In this document: in pieces, positions 42,175-51,002 of the stretch | Layout of the letters: the number at the start of each line of letters is the position of its first letter | Numbering within the stretch: the first letter of the stretch is position 1 | DNA from: Pseudohaliea rubra DSM 19751 | GTDB taxonomy: Bacteria > Pseudomonadota > Gammaproteobacteria > Pseudomonadales > Halieaceae | NCBI RefSeq assembly: GCF_000764025.1 | Contig: NZ_KN234763.1 | Span: 1-51,052 of the forward strand | Reading direction: 5' to 3' | DNA: 51,052 nucleotides | Translations under genes and position numbers: made by a program | The notes under the pieces: generated by a model | The model's input: the letters and a program-made list of their open reading frames with translations, nothing else | Database searches by the model: none | What the model was told of the DNA's origin: nothing

Positions 42175-44606
42175 AGCGTCTGCTCCTCGCCCTCGCTGCG
42201 ACGCTGCTCCTTGCCGCTTGCGGTGACGACCCGCAGGCCCCCGCTGGCGGTGGCGCCATCGCCGATTTCACCCGCACCATGGAGGCCGTGCCCGGCTTCC
42301 TGCCTTTTTATGTGGACCGGAAGGCTGGTCGTCTCTATTTCGCCGTCGATAGCTTCGGCGAGGCTATGATCTATCAGACCGGCCTGCCCCAGGGGGTCGG
42401 TTCGAACGATCTCGGTTTCGATCGCGGCGAGCTTGACAGTGGGCCTGCGGCCCTGGTGCGCTTCGAGCGCGCTGGAGACCGGGTGCTGCTGCACCGGCGC
42501 AATACGGCCTACCGGGCGGTAAGCGACAGCGCAGAGGAGCGCGCGGCCGTGGAAGAGGCCTTCGCCAGCTCGGTGCTCTGGGGTTTCCCGGTGGTAGCCC
42601 GCCATGACGGCGCGGTCCTCGTCGACGCGACGGATTTCCTGCTTCGCGATGCCCGTGGCCTGAGCCGCGACCTGGCGGCAAAGGAGCAGGGCACGTTCAC
42701 CGTGGATCGCGACCGCTCCGCTCTCTACCTGCCACGGACGAAGGGTTTTCCACGCAACAGCGAGTTCGAGGCAACGATTACCTTCACCGGCGACGACCCC
42801 GGGGAGTTCCTCGAGGCTGTGGCGCCGGATCCTCACAGCTTCTCCGTGCGCATGCACCACAGCTTTATCGCTCTCCCGGAGCCGGGCTACGAGCCCCGCA
42901 GCTACCACCCCGAATCAGGTTTCTGGTCCTTCAGCTATCGCGATTACGCTACAGCTGTGGACGAGCCGGTGGCACAGCGCTTCATCCCCCGGCACCGGCT
43001 CCAAAAGCGCAACCCGCGCGCTGAACGCAGTGCGCCGGTCGAGCCCCTTGTCTACTACCTCGACCCTGGCACCCCCGAACCGGTGCGCAGTGCACTGCTG
43101 GAGGGTGCGCGCTGGTGGAACCAGGCCTTTGAGGCTGCCGGTTACGAGGATGCCTTTCGCGTGGAACTGCTGCCGCCGGATGCGGATCCCATGGATGTGC
43201 GCTACAACGTCATCCAGTGGGTGCACCGGGCCACCCGTGGCTGGTCCTACGGATCGTCGGTGCTCGACCCGCGTACCGGCGAGATCATCAAGGGCCACGT
43301 CACCCTGGGCTCCCTGCGCGTGCGTCAGGACTGGCTCATCGCCCAGGGCATGACGTCGCCCTTCGAGACCGGAGAAGAACCGGCCCCGGAGCTCACGGCG
43401 ATGGCCCTGGCGCGGATCCGCCAGCTCTCGGCCCACGAGGTGGGCCACACCCTGGGGCTGGCGCACAACTTTGCCGCCAGCGCCCGGGACCGGGCCTCTG
43501 TGATGGATTACCCGCAGCCGCTGATCCGCCTCGATGACGCCGGCGAGGTAACCCTCGCCGGTGCCTACGATACCGGTATCGGGGCCTGGGACAAGCGCGC
43601 CATCACCTACGGCTACGGCCACTTCGGTAGCGGTGGCAAGGCGCGGGCGGCGCTCGCTGCCTACGTGCGCGAGGGGCGTGAGGCCGGCTTTGAGTTCATC
43701 GCTGACCCGGATTCCCGAGAGGCCCGGGATTTCCATCCGCGCAGCCACCTCTGGGACAACGGTGCTGATGCCGTCGACGAACTCGAGCGCATGCTTGCCC
43801 TGCGCGGCGTTGCCCTCAGCCGTCTCGGCGAGAATACGCTGAAGGCGGGTACCCCCTACTCGGACCTCGAGGGCATCCTGGTGCCCGTTTACTTCTACCA
43901 CCGCTACCAGGTGGAGGCTGCGGGCAAGTGGGTCGGCGGCGTTGACTACCGCTATGCCGTGCGCGAACCCGGGCAGAGCTATCGCCAGGCGCCGGTGGCG
44001 GCCGCCGAGCAGCAGCGCGCCCTGGCGGCGCTGCTGTCGACGCTGGCGCCGGCGCAGCTGGCGCTACCCCCCGCCCTGCGGGCGCAGCTGCCGCCGCAGG
44101 CCTATGGCTACGAGCGCAGCCGGGAGAACCCGGGCGGTTACATGGGAGCCCTGCCGGACCCGGTGTCCCTGGCGGAAGCCAGCGCCGCGCACACCCTCTC
44201 TGTGCTCCTGCACCCGGAGCGGCTGGCGCGCATGGCCTGGCAGTATGCCGAAAATGATGCCCAGCCCGGCGTGGCGGGGCTCTTTCGCCGCCTCGAGGCG
44301 GTGCTGGTGACCCCGGTCTACAGCGGCGAGGAGCGGCTGCTGACGCAGCGGGCGGCCGCGGTACTTCTGGGTCACTGGCGTTCCCTGCTCACCGCCGGGG
44401 CGGTGGCGCCGGAAGTCCGCGCGGAGGCCCACGCCGCCCTCGAACGGGCGGCGCGCTTCTTCCGTCGCCAGTTGCGCCCGGCGCCGGGCTATGCCGCTTT
44501 CTATGGCTACCAGCTTGCGCTCATCGAGGCCGCCGAGGCCGGGGAGGGTTTTCCGCCGCCGCCGCCGGCCCGGGCGCTGCCGCCGGGGTCGCCGATCGGT
44601 GGCTGA
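42171..44606 (+). CDS. Lipoprotein zinc-dependent metalloprotease (DUF5117/DUF4953-like)
   Basis: An 811-residue lipoprotein. Signal peptide LLLALAATLLLAAC ends in a lipobox Cys followed by GDD. An N-terminal beta-rich half (about 40-270) is followed by a metzincin-type catalytic domain with HEVGHTLGLAHNF near residue 422 and a Met-turn-like SVMDYPQP. The C-terminal region continues to about residue 800 without another known domain. Such proteins are common in Proteobacteria and Bacteroidetes and their substrates are unknown. It is coupled to the thioesterase gene by a 4-base overlap. Sorting to the outer membrane is possible, because Gly and Asp at +2/+3 could favour retention in the inner membrane; I cannot decide this. 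Confidence 0.9.
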   Translation: MKRLLLALAATLLLAACGDDPQAPAGGGAIADFTRTMEAVPGFLPFYVDRKAGRLYFAVDSFGEAMIYQTGLPQGVGSNDLGFDRGELDSGPAALVRFERAGDRVLLHRRNTAYRAVSDSAEERAAVEEAFASSVLWGFPVVARHDGAVLVDATDFLLRDARGLSRDLAAKEQGTFTVDRDRSALYLPRTKGFPRNSEFEATITFTGDDPGEFLEAVAPDPHSFSVRMHHSFIALPEPGYEPRSYHPESGFWSFSYRDYATAVDEPVAQRFIPRHRLQKRNPRAERSAPVEPLVYYLDPGTPEPVRSALLEGARWWNQAFEAAGYEDAFRVELLPPDADPMDVRYNVIQWVHRATRGWSYGSSVLDPRTGEIIKGHVTLGSLRVRQDWLIAQGMTSPFETGEEPAPELTAMALARIRQLSAHEVGHTLGLAHNFAASARDRASVMDYPQPLIRLDDAGEVTLAGAYDTGIGAWDKRAITYGYGHFGSGGKARAALAAYVREGREAGFEFIADPDSREARDFHPRSHLWDNGADAVDELERMLALRGVALSRLGENTLKAGTPYSDLEGILVPVYFYHRYQVEAAGKWVGGVDYRYAVREPGQSYRQAPVAAAEQQRALAALLSTLAPAQLALPPALRAQLPPQAYGYERSRENPGGYMGALPDPVSLAEASAAHTLSVLLHPERLARMAWQYAENDAQPGVAGLFRRLEAVLVTPVYSGEERLLTQRAAAVLLGHWRSLLTAGAVAPEVRAEAHAALERAARFFRRQLRPAPGYAAFYGYQLALIEAAEAGEGFPPPPPARALPPGSPIGG

Positions 44607-44633
44607 GGTACAGGCAGAAACGGGAGCCACGCC

Positions 44634-45794
44634 GTGAGCCTGGTACCGCCGGGCGAGCACCTGGCCGTCATGGCAGGGCTTTTCGCCATTGCCGGCGCAG
44701 CTTTCCTGCTTGAGCGAACCCGCATCGGCGGCCACCTTACCGGGGCTGTAATCGCGATTCTCGGCGCCATCGCCGCGGCCAACCTCGGGCTCATTCCCCA
44801 CGCCGCGCCGGCCTATGATTTCGTGTTCACCTACCTGGTGCCGGTGCTGATCCCGCTGTTTCTGTTCCAGGCGGATCTGCGTCGCCTGTTCCGGGAGTGC
44901 GCGCGCCTTACCCTGGCCTTTCTTGTCGCCGCGGTGGGCACCGTGGCCGGCGTGACCGTGGCGGCGCTGGTCCTGGACCTCGGCAGCCTCGCTGCGGCCG
45001 CAGGGCTGGCGCCGGGGGCGCGGGAGCCAGCGGTGGCAGGGCTTTTCACCGCGACCTATATCGGCGGCTCCGTGAACTACGCGGCCCTGGGCGAGAGCAC
45101 CGGTCTCAATCGCGACGCCTCCTTCTTCTCCGCCGCCACGGCGGCGGACAACCTGTTCAGCGCGGTTTACCTCGGCTTTCTCGCCCTGGCGCCCGGCTGG
45201 CGGTGGCTGGCGCGGCGCTTTCCGCCGCACCTGGAGGCCGCGGTTACCGAGGCGCGGCAGGCGCCGCCGGTGACCGCAGCGACGCTCTGCCTGGCCCTTG
45301 CCACCTCCCTGGTGCTGGTCGCCGGCACCGATGCCCTGGTCGCGGCCTTTGGCCTTCACGGCTGGCGCTACGTGCTGCTCTCGGCCTTCACGCTGCTGCT
45401 GGCGACTGCCGTGCCGGGGCTGCACGAGCGCCTGGCCGGGAGCTTCGAGCTCGGCGTTGCGCTGTCCTTTGTCTTTTTTGCGGCCATCGCCGCCGGCGCC
45501 GATGTGCCGGCAATGCTCGCCGTCGCGCCGCTGCTTATCGCCCTGGTGCTGATCCTCCTGTCGCTGCACGCGCTGGTGACCTTCAGCCTGGGGCGGCTGC
45601 TGGGGCTCACGCTGCCGGAACTGGTGACCGCATCCAATGCGGCAGTGCTGGGCGCTACGACGGCACCGGCGCTCGCCGCGACCCGCGGCTGGAACAGCCT
45701 GGTCACCCCCGGGGTGCTGGTGGGCGTGCTGGGCTACGCCCTTGGCACGTTCCTGGGCACCCTGGTCCATCGCTACTGGGGCGCGTTCCTCTGA
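44634..45794 (+). CDS. DUF819-family membrane protein
   Basis: A 386-residue inner-membrane protein with about ten to eleven helices. Family marks: LLERTRIGGHLTGAVIAI, LVPVLIPLFLFQADLRRLFREC, and GLFTATYIGGSVNYAALGE, a DUF819 signature that resembles transporter half-repeats. DUF819 proteins are thought to be transporters of unknown substrate. A GTG at 44634 is used because GGGAGCC precedes it. It follows the metalloprotease gene by 27 bases and may be co-transcribed with it. No soluble partner is nearby. Confidence 0.87.
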   Translation: MSLVPPGEHLAVMAGLFAIAGAAFLLERTRIGGHLTGAVIAILGAIAAANLGLIPHAAPAYDFVFTYLVPVLIPLFLFQADLRRLFRECARLTLAFLVAAVGTVAGVTVAALVLDLGSLAAAAGLAPGAREPAVAGLFTATYIGGSVNYAALGESTGLNRDASFFSAATAADNLFSAVYLGFLALAPGWRWLARRFPPHLEAAVTEARQAPPVTAATLCLALATSLVLVAGTDALVAAFGLHGWRYVLLSAFTLLLATAVPGLHERLAGSFELGVALSFVFFAAIAAGADVPAMLAVAPLLIALVLILLSLHALVTFSLGRLLGLTLPELVTASNAAVLGATTAPALAATRGWNSLVTPGVLVGVLGYALGTFLGTLVHRYWGAFL

Positions 45795-46023
45795 TTCAAT
45801 CGTTGTCCACCCGCGGTAGTGGATAGCGCGTGGGCTTATGGCCCGGGAGCCGGCGCATCTTTTAGGGGAAGGGCGACCCCGGCTAGTGGTGCAGGATGAT
45901 TTTCGGCATCATGCGCTTCTCATGGTGTCGGGTATTGCGCGGGGCCGTCTCGTCAGCGCCCGCGGTAACTGTTCAGACAATGCCGGTGCGGTTCCGTTGG
46001 CCGGACCGGCCGGAGACCCGCCG

Positions 46024-47199
46024 ATGAAAGCTGATCGTGTCGCCCCGGAAACCCGCCTCGTGCACGACGCCGATACCGGCTGGGGCATCGTCGCGACGCC
46101 GGTCTACCGTGCCTCCACGGTGCTCTTCGATAACTACGCGGCACTGAAGGCGGGCGAGGAAGACCCCTTCGATCGCTCGCGGCTCCATTACGGCCGCATG
46201 GGGGTACCGACCACCCGCGCGCTCGAGGACGCGCTGGCGGCGCTCGACGGCAGCGCCGGTGCCGTGCTGTCGCCCTCCGGCCTCGGCGCCATCGCCGACG
46301 TACTGCAGTGCTTCCTCCGTCCCGGAGACCATCTGCTCATGCCCGACAGCTGTTATGGCCCCACGCGCAGCCTCTGTCGTGGCCGCCTTGCGGGCCTGGG
46401 CATCAAGACAACTTTTTACGATCCGCTCTGCGGCGCCGCGATCCGCGACCAGTTGCGCTTGCGCACGCGTATGGTGTTCCTCGAGTCGCCGGGCTCAGCC
46501 ACCTTCGAAGTGCAGGATGTCGCCGCCATCGCCGCCGTGGCCCGGGAGGCCGGGGCGCTGACGGCCATCGACAATACCTGGGCCACGCCGCTGCTCTTCA
46601 ATCCGCTGGAGCACGGTGTGGATCTGGCAATCCAGAGCGGCACCAAGTACCTGAACGGTCATGCGGACGTTATGTTCGGCGTGACCACCACGGCCGACCC
46701 GGACCTGTACGAGCGCCTGCGCCGCTATGTGCTTGGCAACGGTGTCCATCTCGCGCCGGACGATGCCTGGCTCGCGCGGCGCGGTCTGCGCACGCTCGCT
46801 GTGCGCCTTGCTGTCCATGAGCGTGCGGCCTATACCCTGGCCGAGGCGCTGGCGGCGCGGCCTGAGGTCGCGAAAGTACTGCACCCCGGGCTGCCGGACT
46901 GCCCGGGGCACGCCTCCTTCCGGCGGGATTTCCGCGGCGCCTCCGGGCTGTTCGCGATCGTACTCAACGGGCTTGATGAAGCGGCCCTGGCGCGCTTTGT
47001 CGACGGCCTCGAGCTCTTCGGCATGGGCTACTCCTGGGGCGGCTTCGAGAGCCTTGTGCTGCCGATGACGCCAACCCGGGACCTCGTCGGCGGGCGCCTC
47101 GCGCAGGGCGAGACGCTGCTGCGTGTGCACGCCGGGCTGGAGGCCGTTGATGACCTGCTGGCGGATCTCGACGCGGCCTTCGCGCGCGCCTACCGCTGA
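46024..47199 (+). CDS. Cystathionine beta-lyase-type PLP enzyme (MetC-like)
   Basis: A 391-residue Cys/Met-metabolism PLP enzyme. Landmarks are PVYRASTVLFDNYAAL, YGRMGVPTTRALEDALAAL, LMPDSCYGPTRSL, FLESPGSATFEVQD, AIDNTWATPLLFNPLEHG and the PLP Lys208 in QSGTKYLNGHADVMFG. The ending MGYSWGGFESL is typical of cystathionine beta-lyase (MetC) rather than gamma-lyase. It would make homocysteine for methionine synthesis. The ATG at 46024 has GGAG ten bases before it; earlier in-frame codons are weak. The gap 45795-46023 before it contains no gene or recognised riboswitch. The first structured element (copy 2) starts ten bases after its stop. Confidence 0.92.
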   Translation: MKADRVAPETRLVHDADTGWGIVATPVYRASTVLFDNYAALKAGEEDPFDRSRLHYGRMGVPTTRALEDALAALDGSAGAVLSPSGLGAIADVLQCFLRPGDHLLMPDSCYGPTRSLCRGRLAGLGIKTTFYDPLCGAAIRDQLRLRTRMVFLESPGSATFEVQDVAAIAAVAREAGALTAIDNTWATPLLFNPLEHGVDLAIQSGTKYLNGHADVMFGVTTTADPDLYERLRRYVLGNGVHLAPDDAWLARRGLRTLAVRLAVHERAAYTLAEALAARPEVAKVLHPGLPDCPGHASFRRDFRGASGLFAIVLNGLDEAALARFVDGLELFGMGYSWGGFESLVLPMTPTRDLVGGRLAQGETLLRVHAGLEAVDDLLADLDAAFARAYR

Positions 47200-47208
47200 G
47201 CCCCGCCG

Positions 47209-47348
47209 CCCCTGGCGCCTTGCCTGCTTCGGGCTCGGCAGGGACCCAGCACGGTAGGCGTGGATGGCGGAGGTATGCCCCCAGCAAGCGAATATCGTGG
47301 AGTGACTGGGGGTATACCCCCGCCATCCAGCCCGGAAATTCGCGATAC
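47209..47348 (+). repeat. Dispersed structured element, copy 2
   Basis: The left 50 bases (47209-47258) match copy 1 at 42 of 50 positions. The arms 47261-47283 and 47307-47329 form a 23-bp stem with one A-C mismatch and one G-T pair around a 23-base loop (47284-47306) that includes GCGAATATCGTGGAG. The tail GCCCGGAAATTCGCGATAC follows. The stem bases differ from copy 1, yet pairing is retained. The element is between the MetC-like and DUF3445 genes. Strand is given by convention. Confidence 0.85.
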
Positions 47349-47395
47349 GCCCCAAAAAAGTCGCATAGAGGGCTCTCGCGTGCGCAGGGCGTATC
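47344..47395. repeat. Inverted repeat at the right edge of element copy 2
   Basis: GATACGCCC (47344-47352) and GGGCGTATC (47387-47395) are exact 9-base inverted arms about 34 bases apart, with an A-run between them. It may form an attenuator-like hairpin before the DUF3445 gene (start 47438). It overlaps the tail of the repeat copy and has no counterpart beside copy 1. Confidence 0.5.
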
Positions 47396-47437
47396 AGCTA
47401 CGGTAGCGCTCCGTCCCTCGGTCGGGAAGGAGTTTCC

Positions 47438-48307
47438 GTGATCCTCGACGATAGCGCGCCGCGCTACCTGCCCCATTGCACCTGCCCCGAGCTGCTGGCC
47501 ATGGGTCTGTCACCGCTCGACGGCGGTCGCTGGATCGAGGTCGACTCGAGCCTCGCGCGTTTCCATGCGCACAAGCAGGTCCTCGCGGCGGAGCGCAAGG
47601 CCGCTGTTTACGGCTGGTTGCCCGTTTCCCTGCCGGCTCAGGATGAGCTTGCAGAGCAGCTGCTGCGCCACCTTCTCGAGGCCCACGGCGACGTTTATCG
47701 CCGCGATGCCGGGGCCGTTCACTGCGCCGCCGGCGGCTTTTCCGTGCCCTGGCCGCCAGCCGCGCCGGACCTGCTCTGGTCCCTGTCGCTGCTGGTTGCC
47801 GAGGACCTCCTGCTCCTGGAGCAGGGCGAAGGAGGCTACCGGCTCACGGCCGCCAGCCTCTGCAGCCCGAGCCACTGGCGCCTCGCCGACAAGCTCGGCC
47901 GGCCCCTGCGCGAGATCCATGACCCGATTCCCGGTATTCACGAGACCCTGACGCCGCGCATAGACCGCTTTTTTGACCATCTGCGCCCGGACCACCCCGT
48001 GCAGCGCTTCAACTGGAGCCTGCAGGCGGATCCGGAGCTGTACCATGACGGTTCGGGAGAGGACCCGGTCTCTGCGGCGACGGCGCTGTACTACCGGGTG
48101 GAGCGCCAGACCCTGGTGCGCCTTCCGCGCACGGGCGCCGTGGCTTTTACGATTCGCGTGTTCCTGCATCCGCTTGAAACCCTCGCGGCGTGGCCGGGTG
48201 CCCTGGCCGCCCTCGGCGATGCCGTCGCCGCTGCGCCGGCGCCTCTAGCGCGCTATAAGGGCTTCGATACGCTGCGTGCAGCCCTTGCGCGTTACCGATT
48301 ATCATAG
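47438..48307 (+). CDS. DUF3445 protein, heme-dependent oxidative N-demethylase (HODM) alpha-subunit-like
   Basis: A 289-residue cytosolic protein with the DUF3445 signatures ARFHAHKQVLAAERKA near the start, LCSPSHWRLADKLGRPL near residue 145, HDPIPGI and QRFNWSL, ending in RYKGFDTLRAAL. Family members include the heme-dependent oxidative N-demethylase alpha subunit and dimethylamine monooxygenase components. The usual partner subunits (flavin/iron-sulfur reductase, beta and gamma chains) are not encoded in the window, so the substrate and activity are uncertain. The GTG start at 47438 is set by GGAAGGAG. The UbiA-like gene begins 32 bases later in the same direction, so they may be one operon. 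Confidence 0.85.
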   Translation: MILDDSAPRYLPHCTCPELLAMGLSPLDGGRWIEVDSSLARFHAHKQVLAAERKAAVYGWLPVSLPAQDELAEQLLRHLLEAHGDVYRRDAGAVHCAAGGFSVPWPPAAPDLLWSLSLLVAEDLLLLEQGEGGYRLTAASLCSPSHWRLADKLGRPLREIHDPIPGIHETLTPRIDRFFDHLRPDHPVQRFNWSLQADPELYHDGSGEDPVSAATALYYRVERQTLVRLPRTGAVAFTIRVFLHPLETLAAWPGALAALGDAVAAAPAPLARYKGFDTLRAALARYRLS

Positions 48308-48339
48308 GACTTGCGTCCTGCTTGCCGTAAGGATTCCCC

Positions 48340-49239
48340 GTGATCAATGCCCACCTCGCCGCCACCCTCGGACCGATGCGCGCCCCGTTCCTCCTGCTGG
48401 TACCGGTCTGCGTCAGTCTCGGCTGGGCGGCGGCGGTTTACGACGGCCATGCCATCGAGCTGTCGCAGCTGCTGCTCGCTGCCCTCGGCGCGCTGGCGGC
48501 GCACGTGAGCGTGAATGCCCTCAACGAGTACGAGGATTTCCGCAGCGGCCTTGACCTGCGTACGGAACGCACCCCCTTCAGTGGCGGCACCGGCACGCTG
48601 CCGGCGCACCCGGAAAAGGCGCATTACGCGCTCATCACGGGGCTGGTGAGCCTGTCTGTGGTGGTGCTGGTGGGGCTCTATTTCGTGGAGCTCCGCGGTG
48701 CGGCGCTGCTTCCCCTGGGTCTTCTCGGTGTGCTCACGATCGTGCTCTACACGCGCTGGCTGACGCGCTCGCCGCTGCTTTGCCTGCTCGCGCCGGGCGT
48801 CGCCTTCGGACCGCTCATGGTGATGGGCGTGTACTTCGTGCTCACGGGGCACTACGGCGTCACCGCTGCCGCCGCCTCCCTGGTGCCGCTGTTTCTGGTG
48901 AGCGATCTTCTGCTCATCAATCAGTTCCCGGACCGTGAGGCAGACCGCTGGGCCGGCCGTAACCACCTGCTCCTGGCCTGGGGTGACCGGGCGGGGATCA
49001 GCGTTTATGGCCTTTTCCTGGCCGCGGCCTACAGCTCCGTGCTCCTGTTTGTGGCGCTGGATATGCTGCCGGGCTGGGTGCTGCTCACCCTGCTCACGCT
49101 GCCGGTAGCGGCGCTGGCCTTTCGCGGCCTTACCCGGCACGCGGACGAGGTCCCGGCGCTGGTGCCGCACCTGGCGCAGCACGTCGTGCTGACGCTGGTT
49201 ACGCCGCTGCTGCTGGCGTTGGGGATTGCGCTGGGCTGA
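48340..49239 (+). CDS. UbiA-family prenyltransferase
   Basis: A 299-residue integral membrane protein with about eight helices and both UbiA-type Asp-rich motifs: NALNEYEDFRSGLDLRTERTPF (best core NEYEDFRSGLD, residue 62 onward) and NQFPDREADRWAGR near residue 194. The GTG at 48340 follows TAAGGA. It could attach a prenyl chain to a quinone or heme precursor; family members include MenA, UbiA and heme O synthase-like enzymes. The shortened first motif (NEYED) is closer to the MenA group, but the acceptor cannot be told. The DUF3445 gene just before it is plausible as partner in a small redox or cofactor module. This link is speculative. Confidence 0.88.
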   Translation: MINAHLAATLGPMRAPFLLLVPVCVSLGWAAAVYDGHAIELSQLLLAALGALAAHVSVNALNEYEDFRSGLDLRTERTPFSGGTGTLPAHPEKAHYALITGLVSLSVVVLVGLYFVELRGAALLPLGLLGVLTIVLYTRWLTRSPLLCLLAPGVAFGPLMVMGVYFVLTGHYGVTAAAASLVPLFLVSDLLLINQFPDREADRWAGRNHLLLAWGDRAGISVYGLFLAAAYSSVLLFVALDMLPGWVLLTLLTLPVAALAFRGLTRHADEVPALVPHLAQHVVLTLVTPLLLALGIALG

Positions 49240-49274
49240 TGCGCAGGCTAAACACCCTGATAACGCTGCTTGCG

Positions 49275-49304
49275 CCCGCCGGAGAATGAACTGGCCCCGG
49301 CGGG
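49275..49304. terminator. Hairpin between UbiA-type and acetolactate-synthase-type genes
   Basis: CCCGCCGG (49275-49282) and CCGGCGGG (49297-49304) pair over 8 bp with a 14-base loop. No T-run follows. It could end the UbiA transcript or form part of the leader of the next gene. No leader peptide or tract of branched-chain amino-acid codons is seen. Confidence 0.35.
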
Positions 49305-49341
49305 CCCGCGTAGCAACACCCACGCCGCCGAAGGAGTTGCT

Positions 49342-50985
49342 ATGAAAGCCTCGGACCTGTTCGTCCGCGCCCTCGAAGCCGAGGGTGTCGATTACGTCTT
49401 CGGTATCCCCGGGGAAGAGAATCTGGATCTCCTCGAGTCTCTGCGGACCTCATCCATCCGCCTTGTGCTTACCCGGCATGAGCAGGCTGCCGGTTTCATG
49501 GCGGCGACCTACGGGCGGCTCACCGGTAAGGTCGGTGTGTGCCTGTCGACGCTGGGTCCCGGTGCGACGAACCTGGTGACGGCAGCTGCCTACGCCCAGC
49601 TCGGCGCCATGCCGATGCTCATGGTGACCGGTCAGAAGCCGATCAAGACGAGTAAGCAGGGCCGCTTTCAGATCCTCGACGTGATCGACATGATGCAGCC
49701 GCTCACCAAGTACACCGTTCAGGTGGTCAGCGGCGACCGCATACCCTCCGTCGTTCGTGAGGCCTTCCGCCTGGCGCACGAGGAGCGTCCCGGTGCCGCG
49801 CACATCGAGCTACCGGAAGATATCGCTGCAGAGGAGACGGACGCCGGACTGATTGCGCCGGGCGCCGTACGCCGGCCCATCGCCGAGTACAAGGCCATCG
49901 AGCGTGCGGTGGCGATGATCGAAGGAGCGCGCTCGCCGGTGCTGCTCATCGGTGCGGCGGCCAACCGCAAGCTGACCGCGAAGATGCTGCGGGAGTTGGT
50001 CGACAAGACAGACATTCCCTTCATCACCACGCAGCTGGGCAAAGGCGTCCTCGACGAGCACGGCCCGCGCTTCCTGGGCAACACGGCCCTGTCGGACCAT
50101 GACTTCGTGCACCGGGTGGTGGCCGCGGCGGACCTCATCATCAACGTGGGGCACGACGTGGTGGAAAAGCCTCCGTTCTTCATGCGGCCGTCAGACCGGC
50201 GCCAGGTCATGCACATCAATTTCGACTCGGCGGTGGTGGACCCGGTGTACTTCCCGCAGCTGGAGGTGCTCGGCGACATCGCCAACACCATCTGGCAGCT
50301 CAAGGAGCGCATCTCGCCGCAACCGCATTGGAACTTCGAGCTGTTCCGCCGTGCCCATGAGGCCTACCTTGCGCACCGGGATGAGTCCGAGGCGGACGAG
50401 CGCTTTCCCCTGCGGCCCGAGTTCCTGGTGCGGGCTGTTCGGTCGGTCATGCCGGCAGACGGCATTGTCACCCTCGACAACGGGATCTATAAAATCTGGT
50501 TTGCCCGCAACTACCCTGCGGCGCAGCCGAATACTCTGCTGCTGGACAACGCGCTGGCAACCATGGGTGCCGGTCTGCCTTCGGCGATGACCGCAAAGCT
50601 GGTGTACCCGGAGCGACCGGTGCTGTCCGTCTGCGGGGACGGCGGCTTCATGATGAACAGCCAGGAAATGGAGACGGCCGTGCGTCTCGGCCTGCACCTG
50701 GTGATCCTCGTGCTGCGCGACGATGCCTACGGCATGATCAAGTGGAAGCAGGCAGACATGCAGCTGCCGGACTTCGGCCTGGATTACGGCAACCCCGACT
50801 TCGTCCGCTATGCTGAGGCCTACGGGGCCCGGGGCTGGCGGGTCGGCGCCACGGAAGAGCTGGAACCGCTGCTGGCGCGCTGCCTGGAAGAGCCCGCGGT
50901 GCACCTGGTGGAAGTGCCCGTGGACTACTCTCTCAACGACGAGATGCTGAACCGGGTTATTCCGGCGCTCTCTGCCGCCCTCTGA
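49342..50985 (+). CDS. Acetolactate synthase-type large subunit (thiamine-diphosphate enzyme)
   Basis: A 547-residue TPP-dependent enzyme. N-terminal PYR domain: FVRALEAEGVDYVFGIPGEE, with the catalytic Glu47 in RHEQAAGFMA, STLGPGATNLV. Central domain: LLIGAAANRK, TTQLGKGVLDEHGPRF. C-terminal PP domain: VLSVCGDGGFMMNSQEMETAV and DDAYGMIKWKQ, which bind TPP-Mg. These are typical of acetolactate synthase, including the catabolic and short forms that need no small subunit. The start at 49342 is fixed by AAGGAG; an earlier in-frame codon at 49270 would place the hairpin inside the gene. No ilvN/ilvH gene follows in the window, so it may be a stand-alone enzyme. Pyruvate use is inferred. Confidence 0.92.
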   Translation: MKASDLFVRALEAEGVDYVFGIPGEENLDLLESLRTSSIRLVLTRHEQAAGFMAATYGRLTGKVGVCLSTLGPGATNLVTAAAYAQLGAMPMLMVTGQKPIKTSKQGRFQILDVIDMMQPLTKYTVQVVSGDRIPSVVREAFRLAHEERPGAAHIELPEDIAAEETDAGLIAPGAVRRPIAEYKAIERAVAMIEGARSPVLLIGAAANRKLTAKMLRELVDKTDIPFITTQLGKGVLDEHGPRFLGNTALSDHDFVHRVVAAADLIINVGHDVVEKPPFFMRPSDRRQVMHINFDSAVVDPVYFPQLEVLGDIANTIWQLKERISPQPHWNFELFRRAHEAYLAHRDESEADERFPLRPEFLVRAVRSVMPADGIVTLDNGIYKIWFARNYPAAQPNTLLLDNALATMGAGLPSAMTAKLVYPERPVLSVCGDGGFMMNSQEMETAVRLGLHLVILVLRDDAYGMIKWKQADMQLPDFGLDYGNPDFVRYAEAYGARGWRVGATEELEPLLARCLEEPAVHLVEVPVDYSLNDEMLNRVIPALSAAL

Positions 50986-51002
50986 CGCTACCGCGCCTCT
51001 GC

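Noticed and set aside
46495-47355. A minus-strand frame opposite the MetC-like gene running into element copy 2
   Set aside because: Similar-looking residues in frames over both copies come from the shared DNA repeat, not from a protein family.
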